The notes below the pieces were generated by a model. That model did not search any database. It was not told the origin of the DNA and was given only the letters and a program-made list of their open reading frames with translations. A DNA stretch of 64,000 nt from Streptomyces sp. NBC_00663. Lineage in GTDB: Bacteria; Actinomycetota; Actinomycetes; Streptomycetales; Streptomycetaceae. The position numbers and the translations under genes are program-made. Every line of letters starts with the position of its first letter. Position 1 is the first letter of the stretch. Location: the NCBI RefSeq assembly GCF_036226885.1, contig NZ_CP109027.1, positions 3,534,001 to 3,598,000 on the forward strand, given 5' to 3'. This document shows positions 15,957 to 23,621 of this stretch, piece by piece.

Positions 15957-17540
15957 GTGGAGGAACTGGTCATCCGGGACGCGGACGTCGTCGACGGCAG
16001 CGGCGAGCCCTCGTACCGCGCCGATGTGGTGGTCGACGGCGGCCGGATCGTCTCGATCGTCAAGGAGGCCGCCGACGCGGGGTGCCAACGCCCCACGGCG
16101 CGGCGCGAGTTGGACGCCGAGGGGCTCGTCCTCTGCCCCGGCTTCATCGACATGCACGCCCACAGCGACCTCGCCCTGTTGCGCGACCCCGACCACAGCG
16201 CGAAGGCCGCGCAGGGCGTCACCCTCGAAGTCCTCGGCCAGGACGGGCTGTCGTACGCCCCCGTCGACGACCGCACGCTCGCCGAGGTGCGCCGCGCGAT
16301 CACCGGGTGGAACGGGTACGGCGACGACATCGACTTCGACTGGCGGACGGTCGGCGAGTACCTGGACCGGCTCGATCGGGGCATCGCCGTCAACGCGGCC
16401 TACCTCATTCCCCAGGGGACCGTGCGCATGCTCGCCGTCGGCTGGGAGGACCGCGAGGCGACCCCGGCCGAGCTGGACCGGATGCGGCGACTCGTCGCCG
16501 AGGGCATGGAGCAGGGCGCGGTCGGCATGTCGTCCGGGCTGACGTACACGCCCGGCATGTACGCCAAGGACGCCGAACTGACCGAGCTGTGCCGGGTAGT
16601 GGCCTCGTACGGCGGCTACTACTGCCCGCACCACCGCTCCTACGGGGCGGGCGCGCTGGAGGCGTACGAGGAGATGGTGACCCTGACGCGGGAGGCGGGC
16701 TGCTCGCTCCATCTCGCCCACGCCACCATGAACTTCGGTGTGAACAAGGGCCGGGCGCCGGAACTGATCGCGCTGCTCGACAAGGCGCTGGCGGACGGCG
16801 CCGACATCAGCCTCGACACGTACCCCTACACACCCGGCAGCACAACTCTGGCCGCTCTGCTGCCGAGTTGGGCGAGCGAGGGCGGTCCGGAGGAGATCCT
16901 CCGGCGGCTCTCCGACGACGACACCGCGGAAGGCATCCGCCACCATCTGGAGGTCGTCGGCTCGGACGGCTGTCACGGGGTGCCGGTCGAGTGGGAGACG
17001 ATCGAGATCTCGGGGGTGGCCGATCCCGCGCTGGCGGAGCACGTGGGCCGCCGCCTCGACGGCTGGCCGACCGCCCGCCGGCTGCTGCTCGCCGACCGGC
17101 TGGCCCCGTCGATCATCCAGCACGTGGGCCACGAGGAGAACGTCCGGCACATCATGCGCCACCGCGTCCACACCGGCGGCTCGGACGGCATCCTCCAGGG
17201 CGCGAAGCCGCACCCGCGGGCGTACGGCACCTTCCCGCACTATCTCGGCCACTATGTGCGGGAGTTGGGGGTGCTGTCCCTGGAGGAGTGCGTCGCGCAT
17301 CTGACCGGCCGCCCGGCGGCCCGGCTCCGCCTGCCCGACCGCGGCCTGGTCCGCGAGGGGTACAAGGCCGACCTCGTCCTGCTCGACCCGGCGACGGTGG
17401 CGGCGGGCTCGACCTTCGCCGAGCCCCGCACTCTCCCGACCGGCATCCCGCACGTCCTGGTCGACGGCCGTTTCGTGATCGAGGACGGCCGCCGGACGGA
17501 CGTCCTTGCGGGACGCTCCGTCCGGCGGACCCCCTCGTAA
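15957..17540 (+). CDS. N-acyl-D-amino-acid deacylase (amidohydrolase)
   Basis: 527 residues from GTG 15957 with GGAGG just upstream. Amidohydrolase-fold features: LVLCPGFIDMHAHSD (HxH metal motif), the PHHRSYG and LHLAHATMNFG metal-ligand regions, HTGGSDG near residue 400 (catalytic Asp), and a terminal GYKADLVLLDP strand. Overall arrangement matches D-aminoacylase, which removes acyl groups from N-acyl-D-amino acids with a metal ion. It is probably co-transcribed with the preceding dehydratase. Acyl and side-chain specificity cannot be read from sequence. Confidence 0.9.
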   Translation: MEELVIRDADVVDGSGEPSYRADVVVDGGRIVSIVKEAADAGCQRPTARRELDAEGLVLCPGFIDMHAHSDLALLRDPDHSAKAAQGVTLEVLGQDGLSYAPVDDRTLAEVRRAITGWNGYGDDIDFDWRTVGEYLDRLDRGIAVNAAYLIPQGTVRMLAVGWEDREATPAELDRMRRLVAEGMEQGAVGMSSGLTYTPGMYAKDAELTELCRVVASYGGYYCPHHRSYGAGALEAYEEMVTLTREAGCSLHLAHATMNFGVNKGRAPELIALLDKALADGADISLDTYPYTPGSTTLAALLPSWASEGGPEEILRRLSDDDTAEGIRHHLEVVGSDGCHGVPVEWETIEISGVADPALAEHVGRRLDGWPTARRLLLADRLAPSIIQHVGHEENVRHIMRHRVHTGGSDGILQGAKPHPRAYGTFPHYLGHYVRELGVLSLEECVAHLTGRPAARLRLPDRGLVREGYKADLVLLDPATVAAGSTFAEPRTLPTGIPHVLVDGRFVIEDGRRTDVLAGRSVRRTPS

Positions 17541-17543
17541 GTA

Positions 17544-18458
17544 CTACGGCTTGGGCAGCGTGCAGCCGCTCTTGCTCAGGTCGAGCTTGTTGTCCAGGCC
17601 GAAGCAGGCCGGGATCTGGTAGGTCTCCTGGGCGTAGTTGATGCCCTGGCGGACCGTGACATTGCCGCTCGCGTCGACCTCGCAGGGGTTGTTGTCGGTG
17701 CAGCGGGCGCCGTCCTCGTTGCCGGTGTTGTTGACGGCGACGACCTTGCCGGTGGCGTTGTCGATGACGGGCGAGCCCGAGGTGCCGCCGATGGTCTGGC
17801 AGGCGGAGGTGTAGCGGACCGAGTCCTTCCAGGTCCACTCGCCTTCCTTGAGGCGGTAGGCGAAACCGTCGACGTTGCAGGCGTACGTGCGCTTCCAGTA
17901 GCCGGAGACGACCGTGATGGCGGTGCCGGCCACCGGGTGGGTGTCGTTCAGGGTGAGCGCGTCGATGCCGTACGTGCTCTTGATGGAGGCGTAGGTGCGC
18001 GTGAGCTGGTAGATCGACACGTCGGTGTCGGTCATCGTCGCGTAGGCGATCTTGCTGGCGCGGAGCGTTCCGACCCTGGTGCCGGAGGAGTTGAGGAGCC
18101 CGAAGCTCCGGGTGGAGGCCTGGTCGACGACGACCTCGCCGGCCGCCGGGAAGCCGGTCTCCAGGCAGTGGCCGTTGGACATGACCAGCGCGGGGTCGTC
18201 GGCCTCGGAGCCGGGGAAGCGGATGACGGACCCGGAACAGTTGCTGAGCGAGACGGTGCCGGCGAAGTTGACCGCCTGGATCTGGGGCGCGAGGGCCTGG
18301 TTCAGGCTCGCCGAGGCGGACGTGACCGTGTCCCATACCGTCGAGACGGCGGTGCTGGTGTCCACCGCACCCGTGGTGTCCGGGGCCGCGACCGCTGGTG
18401 CCGCGCCGACCCCGGCCAACGCCAGGGCGAGCACTACGGCACCGAGAGGCTTCTTCAT
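17544..18458 (-). CDS. Secreted trypsin-like serine protease (S1)
   Basis: 304 residues. Signal peptide: MKK then a 15-residue hydrophobic core and cleavage after AVA near residue 25. Catalytic triad visible: His97 in MSNGHCLE, Asp146 in MTDTDVSIY, Ser227 in IGGTSGSPV. Cys pairs (NCSGS with GHC, YACN with SACQ, and two near the C-terminus) suggest disulfides in the exported enzyme. Its 3' end faces the deacylase with only 3 bp between, so the two transcripts converge. Substrate preference is unknown; repeat sequences upstream may regulate it. Confidence 0.9.
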   Translation of the reverse strand: MKKPLGAVVLALALAGVGAAPAVAAPDTTGAVDTSTAVSTVWDTVTSASASLNQALAPQIQAVNFAGTVSLSNCSGSVIRFPGSEADDPALVMSNGHCLETGFPAAGEVVVDQASTRSFGLLNSSGTRVGTLRASKIAYATMTDTDVSIYQLTRTYASIKSTYGIDALTLNDTHPVAGTAITVVSGYWKRTYACNVDGFAYRLKEGEWTWKDSVRYTSACQTIGGTSGSPVIDNATGKVVAVNNTGNEDGARCTDNNPCEVDASGNVTVRQGINYAQETYQIPACFGLDNKLDLSKSGCTLPKP

Positions 18459-18508
18459 GTGGGGGTCCCCTCAATTGCGACGAGGGTGACCGGAAAATCT
18501 CCGGCCAC

Positions 18509-18543
18509 CCGCCAAGTTGTCATGCGCATTGTCATCTTGGCGG
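18509..18543. promoter_or_regulatory. Inverted and direct repeats upstream of the protease
   Basis: CCGCCAAG (18509-18516) and CTTGGCGG (18536-18543) form an 8-bp dyad enclosing two direct TTGTCA copies spaced 12 bp apart. The block starts 51 bp upstream of the protease start and lies in the 191-bp gap before the next gene. A regulator site is likely, but the factor is unknown. Confidence 0.4.
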
Positions 18544-18649
18544 GGCAGCCGGGCAAGGACTTGTTTCGAGTCGTGGGGGTTTCCCTACGGACTCCCCTAG
18601 GAATCTGCGGACTCCTGCCCGGGGTCGGGGACTTCATGCATCAGATGGC

Positions 18650-19306
18650 TCAGCGGGGGCGCTTGGTGTTGCCCAGCCCCTTGCCCGGCTTGCCGTCGGA
18701 CCCGGAGCCGGACCCGGAGCCGGACCCGGAGCCGGAGTCGCCCGAGTCGGACGGGGTCGCGGTCGGGGCGGGGGCGGAGGTGGTCGCGGTGGGGGCGGGG
18801 GTGTCCTGCGAGGGGGCGGCCGACTTCGACGCGGTGTTCGTCAAGGCCGGGGAAGAGGACACGGACGGGGACCCGCCCCGTGAAGCATCGGCCACGCCCG
18901 GAGTATCGGTGGCGGACTCCCCCGTGACGTCCGGCGCCGACGAACCCGTACGCCGCTCCTTGCCCTCCGGACCCCCCGGCGCCCCGGACAGGGAGAACCC
19001 GGCGACCAGCGCCGCCATCGACACCGCGCCCACCGCACCGGCCGCGACCACCACGCGCCGCGAGCGCCAGGGGCTCCGCTTGGGCTTACGACGGGAGCGA
19101 GGGCGGGGGCCGCCGACCACCGCACCCGGTACCGAAGGCAGCTCGGCCGTCTCGTCGTACGCGTTCTGCCACCCGTGCGCGACGGCCGGGTCGGTGTACT
19201 CGTCGTAGGAAGGGGGCGGCTCGACCCGCGGGTGGTACACGTTCGGCGCACCCTGGGGCGCTCCGGCCCCGCCGATGCCGTTCTCGTTCTGGGGTGGCCT
19301 GGACAT
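18650..19306 (-). CDS. Single-pass membrane protein with Ser/Gly-rich outer tail
   Basis: 218 residues. N-terminal ~75 residues are Pro/Tyr-rich and presumably cytoplasmic (PPPSYDEYTDPAVAHGWQNA), followed by a basic patch RSRRKPKRSPWRSRR and one membrane helix (VVVAAGAVGAVSMAALVAGF). The outer ~115 residues are low-complexity Ser/Thr/Pro/Ala ending in a GSGS repeat and a basic tail. No enzymatic motif is seen. This layout is common in Streptomyces proteins of unknown function next to alaA. It is divergent from the aminotransferase gene with about 125 bp between. Confidence 0.7.
   Translation of the reverse strand: MSRPPQNENGIGGAGAPQGAPNVYHPRVEPPPSYDEYTDPAVAHGWQNAYDETAELPSVPGAVVGGPRPRSRRKPKRSPWRSRRVVVAAGAVGAVSMAALVAGFSLSGAPGGPEGKERRTGSSAPDVTGESATDTPGVADASRGGSPSVSSSPALTNTASKSAAPSQDTPAPTATTSAPAPTATPSDSGDSGSGSGSGSGSGSDGKPGKGLGNTKRPR
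18697..18732 (-). repeat. 12-bp tandem repeat coding Gly-Ser
   Basis: Three perfect copies of CGGACCCGGAGC followed by a degenerate fourth; on the coding strand they give the (GS)n tract of the anchored protein. The period is a multiple of three, so slippage would change tail length without a frameshift. Confidence 0.85.
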
Positions 19307-19431
19307 GGCCGCGCATTGTAGGGACGCGGGGGCCGCCGAGACAGCTACCGGCGATAACCGGCCAAACCGGCGCGTCTCAAGTGGTGGAAAACACGGCCCA
19401 AGCCGCGTTACCGGGCCGTAAGCTCCCAGAC

Positions 19432-20643
19432 ATGCAGGTGATCCAGTCGACCAAGCTCGCCAACGTCTGTTACGAGATCCGGGGCCCGGTTCTCGAGGAG
19501 GCCATGCGGCTTGAGGCGGCGGGCCACCGCATCCTCAAGCTGAACACCGGCAACCCGGCCGCCTTCGGGTTCGACTGTCCGCCGGAGATCCTCGAGGACA
19601 TCCTGCGGAACGTGTCGTCGGCCCATGGCTACGGCGACGCCAAGGGCCTGCTCGCCGCCCGCCGGGCCGTCGTCATGCACAACCAGACCCTCGGCATCGA
19701 GACCGACGTCGAGCACGTCTTCATCGGCAACGGCGTCTCCGAGCTGATCGTGATGGCGATGCAGGCGCTGCTGGACGACGGCGACGAGGTGCTCGTCCCG
19801 TCCCCCGACTACCCCCTGTGGACCGCCGCCGTGTCCCTGTCCGGCGGCACCGCCGTGCACTACCGGTGCGACGAGCAGTCCGACTGGATGCCGGACCTCG
19901 CGGACGTGGAGCGGAAGGTCACCGACCGCACCAAGGCGATCGTCATCATCAACCCCAACAACCCGACGGGGGCGGTGTACGACGAGGCCATGATCCGCGG
20001 ACTGACGGACATCGCGCGCCGCCACAACCTGCTCGTCTGCTCCGACGAGATCTACGACAAGATCCTCTACGACGACGCCACGCACACCCCGACCGCGTCC
20101 GTCGCGCCCGACCTGCTGACCCTCACCTTCAACGGCATGTCGAAGGCGTACCGGGTGGCCGGCTACCGGGTGGGCTGGATGGCCATCTCCGGCCCGCGCG
20201 CACACGCCGACTCCTATATCGAGGGCCTGACCATCCTCGCCAACATGCGGCTGTGCGCGAACATGCCGGGACAGCACGGAGTCGTCGCCGCGCTGAGCGG
20301 CCGGCAGACCATCAACGACCTGGTGCTGCCGGGTGGGCGGCTGCGGGAGCAGCGGGACGTGGCGTACGAGCTGCTGACGCAGATCCCTGGCGTGAGCTGC
20401 GTGAAGCCCAAGGGCGCGCTGTACCTCTTCCCGCGCCTCGACCCCAACGTCTTCAAGATCAAGGACGACCGGCAGATGGTCCTGGACCTGCTGCGGCGCG
20501 AGAAGATCATGGTCGTCCAGGGCACCGGGTTCAACTGGAGCGAGCCGGACCACTTCCGGGTCGTGACCCTGCCCAACGCCCGCGACCTGCGGGACGCGAT
20601 CACACGGATCGGGAACTTCCTGGACGGCTACAGCCAGCCGTAG
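19432..20643 (+). CDS. alaA: Alanine transaminase AlaA-type (PLP)
   Basis: 403 residues, matching E. coli AlaA (405) along its whole length from memory: KLANVCYEIRGPVLEEAMRL, NTGNPAAFGFD, GNGVSELIVMAMQALL, PDYPLWTAAVSLSGG, IINPNNPTGAVY, and the PLP Schiff-base Lys238 in FNGMSKAYR. It interconverts pyruvate/glutamate and alanine/2-oxoglutarate. The ATG at 19432 is chosen because similarity begins at once (MQVIQSTKLANVC). It is monocistronic by spacing; the next gene starts 93 bp later behind its own promoter-like region. Confidence 0.93.
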   Translation: MQVIQSTKLANVCYEIRGPVLEEAMRLEAAGHRILKLNTGNPAAFGFDCPPEILEDILRNVSSAHGYGDAKGLLAARRAVVMHNQTLGIETDVEHVFIGNGVSELIVMAMQALLDDGDEVLVPSPDYPLWTAAVSLSGGTAVHYRCDEQSDWMPDLADVERKVTDRTKAIVIINPNNPTGAVYDEAMIRGLTDIARRHNLLVCSDEIYDKILYDDATHTPTASVAPDLLTLTFNGMSKAYRVAGYRVGWMAISGPRAHADSYIEGLTILANMRLCANMPGQHGVVAALSGRQTINDLVLPGGRLREQRDVAYELLTQIPGVSCVKPKGALYLFPRLDPNVFKIKDDRQMVLDLLRREKIMVVQGTGFNWSEPDHFRVVTLPNARDLRDAITRIGNFLDGYSQP

Positions 20644-20682
20644 CGCTCCGCTGGTGAGACCGAGTTTCACGATCGCAGCCAA

Positions 20683-20707
20683 CTTTAGAATGAATCTAAG
20701 CTAGGAT
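20683..20707. promoter_or_regulatory. Dyad and -10-like element before the 131-residue gene
   Basis: CTTTAGA-ATGAA-TCTAAG (20683-20700) is an AT-rich dyad unusual against the 70%+ GC background, followed by TAGGAT (20702-20707), a fair -10 hexamer, about 30 bp upstream of the ATG at 20737. Suggests a regulated promoter. The binding protein is unknown. Confidence 0.4.
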
Positions 20708-20736
20708 GGTTTCCTGACAGCACAGGAGGCCGTCCC

Positions 20737-21132
20737 ATGTACGAACCGATCCGCACCAAGTCGGTCCACAGCACGACGGCCGGCCCCACCTCCGACTTCC
20801 CCCACCGCACCCGCGAGGAGGAGCTGGACATCCAGCTCGCGGGGCATCTGTCGGCGCTGCTCGCGGTGACGGACTCGCTGCGCTCGCTTGAGCCGACCGA
20901 GGATCTCGACGCCGCCGCGGAGCGGCTTGCCGAGCAGGTGACGCGGTTGAGGGGTGGCGGGACGCCGGTCCGTGCGGTGGCGTCCGGTACGGGTGACGCC
21001 GCGGCCCTGCATGAGCGGGCGCATGCCCTCGCGGGGCGGGCGCTGGTCGTGGCCGCGTCGCGCGCCGACACCGCGGTGGCGATTCTCGCCGCCGAACGTA
21101 TGGATGCCCACGCGCTGAGCAGCGTCGGCTGA
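20737..21132 (+). CDS. Small helical actinobacterial protein (SCO4983-like)
   Basis: 131 residues with a good ribosome site (GGAGG). No signal peptide, membrane segment or catalytic motif. The body is predicted helical (LDIQLAGHLSALLAVTDSLR, AAAERLAEQVTRL, LVVAASRADTAVAILAAERM). By position next to alaA it corresponds to what I recall as the SCO4983 family, which has no assigned function. The family name is from memory and context only. Confidence 0.7.
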   Translation: MYEPIRTKSVHSTTAGPTSDFPHRTREEELDIQLAGHLSALLAVTDSLRSLEPTEDLDAAAERLAEQVTRLRGGGTPVRAVASGTGDAAALHERAHALAGRALVVAASRADTAVAILAAERMDAHALSSVG

Positions 21133-21241
21133 CCCCAAGGACGGCCCCGGTCCGCGTGCACCCGCAGCGACGCGCGGACCGGGTGCCACGCACTGCGTTG
21201 GCTTGAGCCGGGGCGCCCGTTCGCCGTAGGGGTTCACGTTC

Positions 21242-21300
21242 GTTCGCGGGTGCCGGTTCGTTGTGGCTTGTCGCGCAGTTCCCCGCGCCCCTGAGGGGCG
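21242..21300 (+). repeat. Streptomyces dispersed repeat, intergenic copy
   Basis: Contains GGCTTGTCGCGCAGTTCCCC followed by GCGCCCCTGAGGGGCG, the same core as the copy inside the kinase gene at 13.7 kb, here between two genes where such elements normally lie. The CGCCCCTGAGGGGCG end is self-complementary. The 250-bp gap around it (21133-21381) shows nothing else. Confidence 0.75.
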
Positions 21301-21381
21301 TTGCAGTACCGGAGACGGTATGACACCCCCCGTTCACTCCCCGCGCCGGGGAATGTTGGGTTCCGCGAGCACTCTCCTCCT

Positions 21382-22455
21382 GTGAGACGAATCATCGGAA
21401 TCGTCCTCGCGATCCTGCTGGTCGGTGGCGTGGTGGTTGCCGTCGTCGCAGGGCGCACTGATGGGGACGCGGGCACGGCAACGAAGACCGTGCAAGGTGT
21501 GATCGGGTCGGAGAAGGCGGAGTTCTTCGCCGATCCCGACGTGGTGAAGGCCCTCGCCGCCAAGGGCTACACCGTGAAGGCCGAGACCTCCGGGTCATGG
21601 GCCATGGAGGGGCTGGACCTCAAGGGGTACGACTTCGCCCTGCCGTCCAGTCAGGCGCCGGCCGTCGAGCTGGCCGCGAAGTACAAGGTACGGGGGACCC
21701 TCCCTCGCCCGTTCTACTCGCCCCTCGTCGTCGTGGCGCACCGAAGCGCCGCCGAGGTGCTCGCGGGCAACGGGCTCGCCAAGCTGGACGGGAAGAACCG
21801 CGGCACCCTGGACATGGCCGCGTATCTCGACGCGGCCCGCGCCGGGCGGACCTGGCAGCAGCTCAAGGGGGCCGAGAAGTACGGGGAGTTGGGCGGCACG
21901 CTCTACATCTCCAGCACCGACCCGGAGTCCTCCAACTCCGGCGCCCTCTATCTCGCCGCCACCTCCTACGTCGCCAACGGCGGCAAGGTGGTCGCGAGCG
22001 ACGCCGACGTGGAGCGCACGGCACCGTTGCTGAAGAAGCTCGTCAGCGTCCAGGGCACCCAGCAGACCAGTACCGACGCGTCCTTCCGTGACTTCGTCAG
22101 CGGGGTCGGCAACCCGCTGGTCCTCGTGTACGAGTCACAGGTCGCCTCCCTTCTGGCGGGCGGGCAGCAGCCCGGTGACCTGGTCGTCCTCTACCCGGAC
22201 ACCACGGTCAACAGCGACCACACCGTCGTACCGCTCACGGAGGACGGGCGGGCGCTCGCCGAGCTCCTGTCCCGTGACCCGCAGTTGCGCAAACTGCTGG
22301 TCCGGCACGGGTTCCGGCCGCAGGGGGCGGCCACCGCGTTCGGCTCGGCCGACGCGCATCTCAAGCAGGAACTGACCGGCGTCCGCCAGGCTCCCGTGCC
22401 CACCTCCGCGGTGCTGCACGAGCTGGCCCGCCGCGCGACGGGGGACGACAAGTGA
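21382..22455 (+). CDS. Membrane-anchored extracellular solute-binding-like protein
   Basis: 357 residues from GTG 21382 (after CTCCTCCT; weak ribosome site). One N-terminal membrane helix (RRIIGIVLAILLVGGVVVAVV) and no lipobox Cys, so anchored outside by its helix. The body resembles a periplasmic-binding fold: GVIGSEKAEFFADPDV, DFALPSSQAPAVEL, and SSTDPESSNSGALYLAATSY, a segment typical of tungstate/phosphate-type binding proteins. Its stop overlaps the TelA start (GTGA). First gene of a four-gene operon; ligand unknown. Confidence 0.8.
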   Translation: MRRIIGIVLAILLVGGVVVAVVAGRTDGDAGTATKTVQGVIGSEKAEFFADPDVVKALAAKGYTVKAETSGSWAMEGLDLKGYDFALPSSQAPAVELAAKYKVRGTLPRPFYSPLVVVAHRSAAEVLAGNGLAKLDGKNRGTLDMAAYLDAARAGRTWQQLKGAEKYGELGGTLYISSTDPESSNSGALYLAATSYVANGGKVVASDADVERTAPLLKKLVSVQGTQQTSTDASFRDFVSGVGNPLVLVYESQVASLLAGGQQPGDLVVLYPDTTVNSDHTVVPLTEDGRALAELLSRDPQLRKLLVRHGFRPQGAATAFGSADAHLKQELTGVRQAPVPTSAVLHELARRATGDDK

Positions 22456-23621
22456 GCAACGAGGCAAGCGACTTCACCCTTACACCGCCCGAGGCGGTCA
22501 CGGCCGTACCGCGGGATCGGGCCGGTGGGCTCGTGCCCGTCGACGAGTCCGTCCGTACGGGGATGGCGGAGAAGGCCGCCGGCTATGTGGCGGGGCTCGC
22601 GGCGCTCGACGCCCGCTCCCCCGAGTTCGCGGGCAAGGTCGGCGAGATCACCGGACTGGGCGCCGGTGACATGCGCAGTGCCGCCGCGCAGTCCAACCGG
22701 ATGCTGGAGCGGACCGTGCGCAGCCTGCCCGACAAGGGCGGGGACGCGCAGGCGCAGGTCGCCGGGTCGCTCGTCGAACTGCGCCGGGTCGTGGAGGACC
22801 TGGACCCGCGTGACCTGGCCGCCGCCAAGGGGCGGAAGTTCCTGTCCCGGCTGCCCGGCGGCAACAAGGTGCGCGACCACCTCGCCAAGTACGCCTCCGC
22901 ACAGGGGACGTTGAACCGGATCGTGGGCGCGCTGCGCGGCGGCCAGGACGAACTGCGGCGCGACAACGCCGCGTTGCAGACCGAGCGGGTGCGGCTGTGG
23001 GAGACCATGGGCAAGCTCCAGGAGTACGTCGTGCTCACCGAGGCCCTGGACACGGCCGTCGAGCGGCACATCGAGGGGGTCGCCGACCCCCAGCAGGCCG
23101 ACGGTCTGCGGGCCGACGTGCTCTTCCCGGTCCGGCAGAAGCACCAGGACCTGCTGACCCAGCTCGCGGTGTGCGCCCAGGGCTACCTCGCCATGGACGT
23201 CGTACGCCGCAACAACGAGGAGCTGATCAAGGGCGTCGACCGGGCCGCGACCACGACCGTGTCGGCGCTGCGGATCTCCGTGATGCTGGCCTCCGCGCTG
23301 GACAACCAGAAGAAGGTCGTCGAACAGGTCAACGCGCTGCGCGGGACGACCGAGGACCTCATCCGGGGCAACGCCGAGATGCTCGCCACGCAGAGCGGGG
23401 AGATCCAGCGCATCGCTGCCGACCCGGCCGTGGGCGCGGAGACGCTGCGCAGTGCCTTCCAGCAGATCTATCGGACCCTCGACGCCATCGACAGCTACAA
23501 GGTGCAGGCGACCGAGGCGATGGCGTCGACCGTGGAGTCGCTGACCTTCGAACTCCAGCACGCCTCCGCGTACTTGGAGCGCAGCCGGTCCCAGGGTGCC
23601 CTGGAAGGGGGCCTCGGATGA
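22452..23621 (+). CDS. TelA-family toxic anion resistance protein
   Basis: 389 residues, normal for TelA/KlaA. Mostly alpha-helical: EITGLGAGDMRSAAAQSNRM, LRRVVEDLDPRDL, FLSRLPGGNKVRDHLAKY, ITVSALRISVMLASALDNQ-like core (TTVSALRISVMLASALDNQK). TelA proteins accompany tellurite/stress (Ter-type) systems and are cytoplasmic with an unknown mechanism. GTG 22452 overlaps the upstream stop, and its own stop overlaps the VWA gene (ATGA), implying fixed stoichiometry among the three products. Confidence 0.9.
   Translation: MSNEASDFTLTPPEAVTAVPRDRAGGLVPVDESVRTGMAEKAAGYVAGLAALDARSPEFAGKVGEITGLGAGDMRSAAAQSNRMLERTVRSLPDKGGDAQAQVAGSLVELRRVVEDLDPRDLAAAKGRKFLSRLPGGNKVRDHLAKYASAQGTLNRIVGALRGGQDELRRDNAALQTERVRLWETMGKLQEYVVLTEALDTAVERHIEGVADPQQADGLRADVLFPVRQKHQDLLTQLAVCAQGYLAMDVVRRNNEELIKGVDRAATTTVSALRISVMLASALDNQKKVVEQVNALRGTTEDLIRGNAEMLATQSGEIQRIAADPAVGAETLRSAFQQIYRTLDAIDSYKVQATEAMASTVESLTFELQHASAYLERSRSQGALEGGLG

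Noticed and set aside
15243..17540. Apparent fusion of dehydratase and deacylase in one frame
   Set aside because: The first ~240 codons are out of frame with the dehydratase and rich in Arg/Gly. The real deacylase start is GTG 15957 with GGAGG upstream.
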